A DNA stretch of 9,430 bases from UASB124 sp964446935. GTDB lineage: Bacteria > Babelota > Babeliae > Babelales > RVW-14. The DNA lies in the NCBI GenBank assembly GCA_964446935.1, contig CAYUQI010000034.1, positions 1-9,430 on the forward strand. The letters are read 5' to 3'. Under the pieces are notes generated by a model. It was not told where the DNA came from. It worked only from the letters and a program-made list of their open reading frames with translations, and ran no database searches. Below, in pieces: positions 1-5,842 of the stretch. The position numbers were made by a program, and so were the translations under genes. Position 1 is the stretch's first letter. The number at the start of each line of letters is the position of its first letter.

Positions 1-44
1 CATAGGGCATGTAAATTATCAGGAATTAGCACAGACATAACACA

Positions 45-76
45 AAAGAGGCTGGTACAAAAATACCAGCCTCTTT
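45..76. terminator. Intrinsic terminator-type hairpin
   Basis: A perfect 13-bp stem (arms 45-57 and 64-76, core GAGGCTGGTA/TACCAGCCTC) encloses a 6-nt A-rich loop. A-runs on one side and T-runs on the other could let it work on either strand. It probably ends a gene lying left of the window, since no coding sequence precedes it here. Confidence 0.75.
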
Positions 77-221
77 ATCGATAGATTTTGATTACAAGCC
101 GATGTATTATTTCTTCATTTTTACAGACAAAGTAGTTCGTGTTTCTAATACAATAGGGTGCCAGGCTTGTTGTTACTACCTGGATTACAGCGCATATTTT
201 CTACACTATTAAAATTAGAGT

Positions 222-251
222 TTGGTATACACTAACAAGATCGTTTATAAT
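222..251 (+). promoter_or_regulatory. Candidate sigma-70 promoter for the USP gene
   Basis: A perfect -10 box TATAAT lies at 246-251, and a -35-like TTGGTA (4 of 6 matches to TTGACA) at 222-227 is spaced 18 nt from it. Transcription would start near 258, leaving a leader of about 50 nt before the chosen start at 311. Confidence 0.5.
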
Positions 252-301
252 TCAAAAAACAGGAGATTCCTATAAAATCGAGCATCATTTATAAGAGAAT
301 G

Positions 302-305
302 GGAG
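302..305 (+). promoter_or_regulatory. Shine-Dalgarno sequence deciding the USP start
   Basis: GGAG (within GGGAG, 301-305) lies 5 nt before the ATG at 311. The in-frame ATG at 299 has no comparable site and would itself overlap this one, so 311 is preferred. Confidence 0.6.
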
Positions 306-310
306 AATTC

Positions 311-1801
311 ATGCACATATCAAAAAAAAATGTGTTTTTTTTCTTAATAGCAATCCTTTTTAATTGGGTTTCGCTTAATGCTATGAATGTACAACCACAG
401 GCTAAAACACCTGCACCTAAAAAAGGATTCCCTAAAAAAACTCCTAAAAAAACAGTAACTAAAAAGGCTGCACTCAAAAGCTTTTCTCCTAAAAAACCGT
501 TTCTTCGAAGCATCCCTCCCGGACAAACAATGTTTCCACCAATCACATCATTGGCAGAGAGAATAAACAGGCTTAAGCAATATACAAACGACACCATCCA
601 GGCATTGCACCTCCAATACCCTGCTTTGTTACAAGATTCTGAAAAAATTCAGCTGCAAAATTTCAATTTTCTCTTAAACGATTTGCTTGAACGCATTATC
701 AAAGAAAAACAACATCCCTCATTAAAAAAACAAGAAGATCCTGATTTAGCAGAGGCTATTGCCCGCAGTTTACAAGAACAAAAGCAACAACCCCCGCTAG
801 GGCCAACTCTCCTTGTAAAAACACCATCTGAAAAACCTTCACAAGAACCTGAGGCAACAACAACATCATCAGATACCTCAACATCTACTGCAATATCTTC
901 AATACAGATCCCCAGCCGAGGGTTTAAGAATTGGAGCGGAACTCATTGTTATATGAACGCACCCTTACAATGTCTATTTCATTGCCCTCTTTTTATTGAG
1001 TATTTACAAAAATCAAAAACCACCGGCGCATGGCATACAGATCTTAAGAAGCTTCTCACGGCAATGACCCAAGCAACTACCCCAGCAATATCGCCAGAAA
1101 CATTTGAACGCAAGGCAACATCACTTTATTTTTCAGAACAAAATAACTTCCATCAACAAGATGCTTCAGAATTTATTATCAAACTTCTCAACAATCTTCA
1201 TAACGAAGAAATCGCCATGGATTTATTTGATATTCCAATACTATCAACAATTGAATGTGCTGAATGCAAAACCATAACAAAAGATGCAACAAATGAAAGA
1301 ATACTATCAGCAGAAATTCCATCAGCAATGAAAGATATTGCTATTAATGACTGCACAACAGCATATCTTTCACAAGAAACATTGACCGGAGCTGACGCAT
1401 ACAATTGTCCACAATGCAAAAAACTTGTCGATGCAAGCAAACAATTAAGTATAGGAATGGCGCCTCAAATCCTTATAGTCCACCTCAAACGATTCTCTAA
1501 AAAAGCAACAGCCAGTTCTGTGGAAATCACTAAAAATGATACGCCTGTTCGTATAGCGGTCACCATAGAAGTTCCACATACAGAGAACACGGCAACGTAT
1601 CAGCTCAAAGGGGTTTGTCTTCACAACGGTAGCTTTAAGAGCGGACACTACACCTCACTTGTACAAGAAATCAAGAATGAATGGAAATTCTACAATGATA
1701 GCTCCATAAGCGATGGAAGCAAATTACTAATTGAACTCGAAAAAGCTGGATCAACAGGCTATGGTACTCCTTATCTTCTCTACTATGAACGCTCATTGTA
1801 G
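311..1801 (+). CDS. Secreted ubiquitin-specific protease (USP, peptidase C19) with UIM
   Basis: This is a predicted cysteine deubiquitinase that would cleave ubiquitin from proteins, an activity with substrates only in a eukaryotic host. Residues 1-24 form a signal peptide (hydrophobic FFFLIAILFNWVSL, cleavage after LNA). Residues 32-66 are a Lys/Pro-rich tail and 142-157 match a ubiquitin-interacting motif. A Ser/Thr-rich linker (about 175-200) leads to the USP domain, about 203-494. Seen there: Cys box THCYMNAPLQCL (Cys213), QQDASEFI (282-289), a zinc finger of two CxxC pairs (316/319 and 366/369), HLKRF (391-395), His box KSGHYTSL (His446) and WKFYNDSSIS (Asn462/Asp463). The catalytic set is complete. 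Oddly, the Cys box has one extra residue between the expected oxyanion Asn and Cys213. The gene appears monocistronic with its own promoter. Secretion and host targeting are inference. Confidence 0.93.
   Translation: MHISKKNVFFFLIAILFNWVSLNAMNVQPQAKTPAPKKGFPKKTPKKTVTKKAALKSFSPKKPFLRSIPPGQTMFPPITSLAERINRLKQYTNDTIQALHLQYPALLQDSEKIQLQNFNFLLNDLLERIIKEKQHPSLKKQEDPDLAEAIARSLQEQKQQPPLGPTLLVKTPSEKPSQEPEATTTSSDTSTSTAISSIQIPSRGFKNWSGTHCYMNAPLQCLFHCPLFIEYLQKSKTTGAWHTDLKKLLTAMTQATTPAISPETFERKATSLYFSEQNNFHQQDASEFIIKLLNNLHNEEIAMDLFDIPILSTIECAECKTITKDATNERILSAEIPSAMKDIAINDCTTAYLSQETLTGADAYNCPQCKKLVDASKQLSIGMAPQILIVHLKRFSKKATASSVEITKNDTPVRIAVTIEVPHTENTATYQLKGVCLHNGSFKSGHYTSLVQEIKNEWKFYNDSSISDGSKLLIELEKAGSTGYGTPYLLYYERSL
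722..769 (+). other. Ubiquitin-interacting motif (UIM) within the USP gene
   Basis: The encoded residues EDPDLAEAIARSLQEQ fit the UIM pattern: an acidic cluster, then Leu, then Ala-x-x-x-Ser with a following Leu-x-Glu. In known UIMs the Ala packs on the Ile44 patch of ubiquitin and the Ser is nearly invariant; both are present. It lies about 55 residues before the catalytic domain, as in several eukaryotic deubiquitinases. Single short motifs can occur by chance, but the ubiquitin-related context makes this convincing. Confidence 0.75.
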
Positions 1802-1905
1802 AAGATCCACAGCACAAGCCATTCTTGTCAAATAATAAATCAAAAAACAATCTGTTAAAAAGCTTTAGTTTGGCTTAAACTAGTAAAAAAGCACCGTCCA
1901 TCATT

Positions 1906-1911
1906 GAGGAG
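1906..1911 (+). promoter_or_regulatory. Shine-Dalgarno sequence deciding the phosphohexomutase start
   Basis: GAGGAG abuts an ATG at 1912 (no spacing) and lies 6 nt before the ATG at 1918. The second spacing is workable, so translation most likely begins at 1918. Confidence 0.7.
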
Positions 1912-1917
1912 ATGTCT

Positions 1918-3318
1918 ATGAAAATGAATATTTTTAGAGAATATGACATTCGCGGTATCGTCGGTTCTGAACTGCCTATTGACCAAACTTATGAGCTTGG
2001 CAAAGCGATTGCTACATTCCTAACAATCAAGCATCCCGGCAACACTCGCATCATCATTGGCCGTGATGGACGAACACATTCATCTGCGATTCAAAAAAAT
2101 ATCATGCAAGCTTTTTATGATCTTGGTTTTGATGTTATTGATGTTGGGCTCTGCCCAACACCAGCGGTGTATTTTGCCGTTCAACACCTACATCTCCCAA
2201 CAGCTCTCATCATCACCGCATCGCACAATCCAAAGGAATACAACGGCGTTAAAATCTGGGGTGCATGGGGACAGCAGGTACAAACAATCAGAAAAATTTA
2301 CGAAGACCAATCATTTATAGCACCCATCTCAAAACAAGGATCTATTCAATCATATGACATCATCGAAGAATATATTAATTACCTTGCCAAGCATTTTACC
2401 CATCTGAAAAACATCGATATACATGCCATTATTGACTGTGGCAATGGGGCTGGCGGTACGGTATTGCCAAGGCTTATACAAAAAATGAATTGGCCTAACG
2501 TAAAACTCCTATTTGCCGATGTCGATGGAAATTTTCCAAACCACGAAGCCGATCCAACCGTTCCTGAAAACATGACGTTTGTGGCTGATGCATTGCAAAG
2601 CAATCCGCAGCTCGAAGTCGGACTCGGCCTTGACGGGGATTGCGACCGCATGAATCCTATGACCAAACAGGGTGTTCTGGTTCCCGGTGACAAAATGTTA
2701 GCCCTTTTTGCTCAACACATCCTCAGCACCAATCCTGGGGCTGCTGTGGTCTGTGATATCAAAAGCTCTATTGGGTTACTTGATGCTGTCAAACAAGCAG
2801 GCGGAAAACCTTGTATATCCCCATCTGGTCATGCCCTCATTAAAAAAGCCATGGCTGAACACCATGCAGTAGTTGCAGGCGAATTAAGCTGCCACTTCTT
2901 TTTTCATGATCGTTATTTTGGATATGATGATGGCATCTATGCTGCATTCAGAACCATTGAACTCCTCCATCAATCAGGAAAAACACTCGACGAATTGTTG
3001 CACGTTATTCCATCCAAGGTAAGTTCCCCGGAATTCCGCATCGCATGCAAATCAGATGCTGAAAAAACAACGATCGTTGATCACGTTAAACAAGTTTTTA
3101 CTGCACGTAAAGATATTGAGCTGATCACCATTGATGGCGTTCGAGCACATTTGAGCTATGGATGGGGACTTGTACGCGCATCCAACACCCAGCCTGCTAT
3201 TAGCTTGCGCTTTGAATCAGATTCCTCTGAAGGCTTGATTCGCATTAAAAAAGAGTTTTATGAATTATTAGTTCCTTATTTTGATCAACAAACCCTCAAG
3301 GAAAAAATTGAACTGTAA
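1918..3318 (+). CDS. Phosphomannomutase/phosphoglucomutase (alpha-D-phosphohexomutase)
   Basis: The enzyme interconverts hexose 6-phosphate and hexose 1-phosphate (mannose and/or glucose) in the cytosol, feeding nucleotide-sugar synthesis for surface polysaccharide. All four family motifs are seen: the phosphoserine loop TASHNP (Ser102), the metal loop GLDGDCDRM (Asp239, Asp241, Asp243), the sugar-binding loop GELSCH (321-326), and the phosphate-binding loop RASNTQPAISLRFE (420-433). The N-terminus FREYDIRGIVG and the sequence FGYDDGIYAAFR resemble the AlgC/ManB type. At 466 aa it is full length. One deviation is Cys where the common GEMSGH motif has Gly; the Glu, Ser and His that contact sugar are kept. 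The endonuclease IV gene overlaps its 3' end, so the two are probably co-transcribed. Sequence alone does not settle mannose versus glucose preference, so I give no symbol. Confidence 0.95.
   Translation: MKMNIFREYDIRGIVGSELPIDQTYELGKAIATFLTIKHPGNTRIIIGRDGRTHSSAIQKNIMQAFYDLGFDVIDVGLCPTPAVYFAVQHLHLPTALIITASHNPKEYNGVKIWGAWGQQVQTIRKIYEDQSFIAPISKQGSIQSYDIIEEYINYLAKHFTHLKNIDIHAIIDCGNGAGGTVLPRLIQKMNWPNVKLLFADVDGNFPNHEADPTVPENMTFVADALQSNPQLEVGLGLDGDCDRMNPMTKQGVLVPGDKMLALFAQHILSTNPGAAVVCDIKSSIGLLDAVKQAGGKPCISPSGHALIKKAMAEHHAVVAGELSCHFFFHDRYFGYDDGIYAAFRTIELLHQSGKTLDELLHVIPSKVSSPEFRIACKSDAEKTTIVDHVKQVFTARKDIELITIDGVRAHLSYGWGLVRASNTQPAISLRFESDSSEGLIRIKKEFYELLVPYFDQQTLKEKIEL
3298..3302 (+). promoter_or_regulatory. 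Shine-Dalgarno sequence for endonuclease IV inside the upstream gene
   Basis: AAGGA lies 5 nt before a TTG at 3308, within the last codons of the phosphohexomutase gene. A longer frame also opens with TTG at 3281 but has no such site. The arrangement suggests translational coupling. Confidence 0.6.
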
Positions 3319-4159
3319 CCATCGCCTAGGCCTGCATATTCCACTCAAAGACACACTCACCCATGTTGCACAACAGGCACATAACCTTAACCTTCGTTTT
3401 TTTCAAACATTTCTGACAAAACAAAAAACGAAAAAATACCTTGTCCTCTCAGCAAAAGACAAGCAAGCGTTTCTTGCGCTTCGTCCGTCGTTTACTGAAA
3501 TATTCATTCACAGCTCATATTGGATCAATCCTGGCTCAAGTGATAAAGCCGTAGTTTATTTAGCCAAAAAATTACTCAAAAAAGAACTGGCGCTTGCACA
3601 TGAACTGGAAACTCGCTATTTGGTACTCCATGCAGGATCAGCTAAAGGACACCGACCAACCGCACAGGATCCGGACGGAAAAATGGCTGGTATTGCAACT
3701 GTTGCCAAGGTCCTCAACAGTGTTTTAAAACAAGAAAGCAATGTTACCATTTTGTTAGAAAACAGTGCCCATGGTAAAAAAACTATTGGTAGTAATCTTG
3801 ATGATTTTATTACACTTAAGGAACTAATACAGTATCCAGAAAGAATAGGTTTTTGTTTGGATACTGCGCACGCTTTTTCCTATGGCTACCCCCTAGAACC
3901 ATTAGCAGATTTCATCAAACATATTGATGCAACCATCGGGATGTCTAACATAAAACTTATCCATTTTAACGATACGAACGATACCCTTGGCAGCAAGCTC
4001 GATCGTCATGCCTTCCCTGGATCTGGAAAAATAGGCAAATCAAGTTTGCAAAAGATTCTTCACCACCCCCTTTTTAACCCTATTCCTAAAATTATTGAGG
4101 GGCCTGCAGGCAGCAAAACCATTTCTTCTGAATTTTTGAACGATATTTGCTCCTGGTAA
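3308..4159 (+). CDS. nfo: Endonuclease IV (apurinic/apyrimidinic endonuclease)
   Basis: This AP endonuclease would cut DNA 5' of abasic sites in base-excision repair, using a trinuclear zinc centre in a TIM barrel. The nine expected metal ligands can all be placed: His68 (IHSSYWIN), His108 (VLHAGS), Glu151 (LLENS), Asp185 and His188 (CLDTAHAF), His219 (IHFND), Asp232 and His234 (LDRHAF), and Glu264 (IIEGP). The fold landmarks run in the normal order and 283 aa is the usual family length. The chosen TTG start overlaps the preceding stop by 11 nt. Local variants are HAGS instead of the common HPGS, and IEGP where LET is usual. The pairing with a phosphohexomutase has no obvious functional logic. 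The gene ends about 130 nt before a palindromic repeat that may help end the transcript. Confidence 0.93.
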   Translation: MNCNHRLGLHIPLKDTLTHVAQQAHNLNLRFFQTFLTKQKTKKYLVLSAKDKQAFLALRPSFTEIFIHSSYWINPGSSDKAVVYLAKKLLKKELALAHELETRYLVLHAGSAKGHRPTAQDPDGKMAGIATVAKVLNSVLKQESNVTILLENSAHGKKTIGSNLDDFITLKELIQYPERIGFCLDTAHAFSYGYPLEPLADFIKHIDATIGMSNIKLIHFNDTNDTLGSKLDRHAFPGSGKIGKSSLQKILHHPLFNPIPKIIEGPAGSKTISSEFLNDICSW

Positions 4160-4183
4160 TTTCTAATTGTACTAAACACCCTT

Positions 4184-4212
4184 TTGCGCTTTGTATGCTG
4201 AGGTTGTATAGT
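4184..4212 (+). promoter_or_regulatory. Promoter-like sequence with no recognised gene directly behind it
   Basis: TTGCGC (4184-4189) and TATAGT (4207-4212) are separated by exactly 17 nt. The next supported gene starts 220 nt later, across a palindromic repeat. Transcription would start near 4219, just at an ATG (4220) opening a 25-codon frame that closes inside the repeat. This could be a promoter for a small RNA or for the downstream gene with a long leader, or chance. Confidence 0.35.
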
Positions 4213-4262
4213 AAGAACCATGAATTCATTTTGGGGTAATGGCAACAATGTAGTTGCTCTAC

Positions 4263-4282
4263 GGTTATCAGTGGTTATCAGT
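4263..4282 (+). repeat. Perfect 10-bp tandem duplication
   Basis: GGTTATCAGT occurs twice in direct succession, followed by a short T-run that leads into the palindromic repeat. It may be a slippage product or a pair of binding sites. No function is visible. Confidence 0.8.
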
Positions 4283-4286
4283 TTTT

Positions 4287-4355
4287 TATCATCCTGAACT
4301 TGTTTCAGGATCCACAAACCAAACATATGGACCCTGAACTAAATTCATGGTGACA
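4287..4355. repeat. Composite palindromic intergenic repeat, copy 1
   Basis: There are two hairpin halves. The first has a perfect 8-bp stem, ATCCTGAA (4291-4298) with TTCAGGAT (4304-4311), around a 5-nt loop. The second is a decayed version, CCCTGAA (4332-4338) with TTCATGG (4344-4350), one mismatch. The second half resembles the reverse complement of the first, so the element is a palindrome of palindromes. A related copy lies at 9153-9292. No transposase is nearby. In position it could serve as a terminator or mRNA-end structure for the endonuclease IV operon. Confidence 0.75.
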
Positions 4356-4373
4356 AAAAAAGCGTACCTTTTT

Positions 4374-4404
4374 TTGCACCACCATTCACCTTATCAACTA
4401 TAAA
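4374..4404 (+). promoter_or_regulatory. Candidate promoter for the exported coiled-coil protein
   Basis: TTGCAC (4374-4379) and TATAAA (4399-4404) are separated by 19 nt, or 18 nt if CTATAA is read as the -10 box. Both boxes match well but the spacing is slightly long. Transcription would start shortly before the Shine-Dalgarno sequence at 4422. Confidence 0.35.
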
Positions 4405-4421
4405 ACATGTAAAGTATGTAT

Positions 4422-4426
4422 GGAGG
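4422..4426 (+). promoter_or_regulatory. Strong Shine-Dalgarno sequence deciding the start at 4434
   Basis: GGAGG lies 7 nt before the ATG at 4434. An earlier in-frame ATG at 4416 would place this site inside the coding region, so 4434 is preferred. It also puts the signal peptide exactly at the N-terminus. Confidence 0.8.
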
Positions 4427-4433
4427 TTATATC

Positions 4434-5246
4434 ATGTCACGTATATCATTTTCTTTAGTATCTTTAGTTTTTATAACAACACTTGAAGGAGCACCTCAGA
4501 GCAGCCAAATGGAAGCCCTACCGGTAACCACGGCAACAGCTCAAGCAGCCAACAACAATGAAATGAGCAGACTAACGGCAGAAGTATCAACACTGCAAAA
4601 AGAACTTACGCAGTTGTGGGCCGAAGAAATGAATCCAAACGTCTTCAAAACACTCCTCAATAAAATCAGAATGGGTGCAATTTCTGTTTGTACGCCAGGA
4701 GAAGCCAGAAAGCTTCTCACCATACAAACACCCTTGGTAAAACTTTTAATTGCCTTCTGTGAAGCTTTAGAAACATATTCTCTTGATCTCATCAAACAAC
4801 AAACAACAATTGCCAAACTTATCGAGCAAAACCAAAACAAGCTCGTCGAATCACTTAAGCAGTGTAAGCTCTATCTCCAACAAAACATTACCCTATCAAG
4901 CCAATCAAATAATACTGACGCTACACAAGCTCAAACGCTATTCAATACAATTGTTCCTGATATACAATCAATAGTACTCAAAAATTATCCAATGCAATTT
5001 ACACTTCCAACAAATCTTCCATCATTCACCCAGCACTTTAATCAAGCCTGCAAAAAATATTTAACCACTAATGACATCAATGAACTCAATACCTTTGTTA
5101 CAAGCACCGCCTATACCAAATTTAAGGGCCTCCTCGACCGGTCTCTTCTAACAACAGTATCAACAGTTTTACAACAAAAAATTGGTTCATTTATTAAAAA
5201 ATGCGGGGATTGTATCCAACGATTCGGTGCTGCATTGCAATCATAA
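4434..5246 (+). CDS. Exported hypothetical protein with N-terminal coiled coil
   Basis: I do not recognise a family. The 270-aa product begins with a signal peptide (MSRISFSLVSLVFITTLEGA, cleavage probably after residue 20). A Thr/Ala/Gln/Asn-rich stretch follows, to about residue 43. Residues about 44-66 carry a heptad-like pattern (MSRLTAEVSTLQKELTQLW) that could form a short coiled coil. The rest is alpha-helical in character, rich in Gln, Asn, Leu and Thr, with no transmembrane segment, lipobox or catalytic motif. Five scattered Cys residues in the mature part could form disulphides (one pair close together, KKCGDC, near the C-terminus). The gene stands alone, with a strong Shine-Dalgarno sequence and a candidate promoter. 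It may be a periplasmic or secreted lineage-specific protein; a role in host interaction is only a guess from the neighbouring exported proteins. Confidence 0.8.
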   Translation: MSRISFSLVSLVFITTLEGAPQSSQMEALPVTTATAQAANNNEMSRLTAEVSTLQKELTQLWAEEMNPNVFKTLLNKIRMGAISVCTPGEARKLLTIQTPLVKLLIAFCEALETYSLDLIKQQTTIAKLIEQNQNKLVESLKQCKLYLQQNITLSSQSNNTDATQAQTLFNTIVPDIQSIVLKNYPMQFTLPTNLPSFTQHFNQACKKYLTTNDINELNTFVTSTAYTKFKGLLDRSLLTTVSTVLQQKIGSFIKKCGDCIQRFGAALQS

Positions 5247-5318
5247 GGGCCAGAATTGACCATAAATTAATGATTTTTACTACTCTTTCTAGACATAACA
5301 CTCATGTTTGATAGAATG

Positions 5319-5324
5319 TATACT
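5319..5324 (+). promoter_or_regulatory. Possible -10 box for rplU
   Basis: TATACT (5 of 6 matches to TATAAT) lies 47 nt before the rplU start. No convincing -35 box sits 16-18 nt upstream, so this is weak. Some promoter is expected in 5247-5371 because the preceding gene is functionally unrelated. Confidence 0.25.
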
Positions 5325-5371
5325 TCATAATACAGGTAGAAATAAGTATTCAACGATAGGATTGTAAGATT

Positions 5372-5710
5372 ATGAAAGTGGCGCCAAAAAATACGATCGA
5401 TCAATACGCAATATTCCAAACTGGTGGTAAACAATACCAAGCTATTCCAGGCAAAACCGTCGCTGTTGAAAAACTTGATGGTGAAGCTGGTGGCAAAGTT
5501 ACCTTCAAAGAAGTTCTCTTCCGCAAGTCGGGTGATAACAAATTCGAATTCGGCCAACCATTTGTCAAAGGCGCTTCGATCAAAGCGAACATTGTCAAAC
5601 AAACAAAAGGCCCTAAAGTTATCATCTTCAAGTTTCAACGCCGTAAAAAGCGTCGTACCAAAACCGGTCATCGTCAACCAGTCACGGTTGTACGTATTGA
5701 AAGCATTTAA
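5372..5710 (+). CDS. rplU: 50S ribosomal protein L21
   Basis: This protein binds 23S rRNA in the large ribosomal subunit. The family core is unmistakable: YAIFQTGGKQYQAIPGKTV (residues 11-29) and the basic C-terminal rRNA-binding segment FKFQRRKKRRTKTGHRQPVT (about 86-105), ending VVRIESI. The 112 aa include an extension of about 10 residues before the usual start at YAIFQTGGKQY. No good internal start would remove it, and the Shine-Dalgarno-like AGGA (5358-5361) is 10 nt upstream, which is rather far. In most bacteria rpmA (L27) follows directly; here a strong hairpin and an unrelated gene follow instead, so L27 must be encoded elsewhere if it is present. Confidence 0.97.
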   Translation: MKVAPKNTIDQYAIFQTGGKQYQAIPGKTVAVEKLDGEAGGKVTFKEVLFRKSGDNKFEFGQPFVKGASIKANIVKQTKGPKVIIFKFQRRKKRRTKTGHRQPVTVVRIESI

Positions 5711-5722
5711 TACGTTTTAAAT

Positions 5723-5778
5723 AATAAAACTTAAAAGGCTCGTGATTTTTAATGATCACGAGCCTTTTAAGTTTTATT
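5723..5778. terminator. Bidirectional-type terminator after rplU: perfect 24-bp inverted repeat
   Basis: Arms 5723-5746 and 5755-5778 are perfect reverse complements around an 8-nt loop. The GC-rich core is GGCTCGTGAT/ATCACGAGCC, and the outer arm supplies an A-tract before and a T-tract after the core. It begins 12 nt after the rplU stop. The symmetry would allow termination from either strand, although both neighbours read rightward. Confidence 0.9.
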
Positions 5779-5788
5779 CCATTACTAC

Positions 5789-5815
5789 TTTACAGCACCA
5801 ATGCACATCTATTAT
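5789..5815 (+). promoter_or_regulatory. Candidate promoter for the LRR gene
   Basis: TTTACA (5789-5794) and TATTAT (5810-5815) each match consensus at 5 of 6 positions but are only 15 nt apart. TATCAT at 5813-5818 would give an 18-nt spacer. Either start point falls just ahead of the Shine-Dalgarno sequence at 5831 and supports the later start codon. Confidence 0.3.
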
Positions 5816-5830
5816 CATAAGCAGCACGTG

Positions 5831-5836
5831 AAAGGA
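5831..5836 (+). promoter_or_regulatory. Shine-Dalgarno sequence deciding the LRR gene start
   Basis: AAAGGA lies 6 nt before the ATG at 5843. An in-frame ATG at 5801 has no such site and would add 14 polar residues before the signal peptide, so 5843 is preferred. Confidence 0.7.
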
Positions 5837-5842
5837 TCTTCT

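Larger units (their letters stand above)
1..310. other. Intergenic stretch upstream of the USP gene
   Basis: No gene is supported here. The stretch holds a terminator-type hairpin near its left end and a sigma-70-like promoter near its right end, both listed separately. Between about 77 and 221 I see only AT-rich sequence with a weak CCAGG/CCTGG inverted pair, and I assign nothing to it. Confidence 0.6.

Noticed and set aside
299..310. Earlier ATG at 299 as the USP start
   Set aside because: It has no good Shine-Dalgarno sequence and overlaps the one serving 311; starting at 311 also puts the signal peptide right at the N-terminus.
1802..1905. Promoter for the phosphohexomutase gene (TTGTCA at 1825-1830 or TAAACT at 1876-1881)
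   Set aside because: Neither box has a partner of reasonable quality at 16-18 nt spacing.
4060..4326. 88-codon frame on the minus strand running from the palindromic repeat into the endonuclease IV gene
   Set aside because: Its N-terminal half is translated repeat and its C-terminal half is antisense to endonuclease IV; no Shine-Dalgarno sequence or domain is present.
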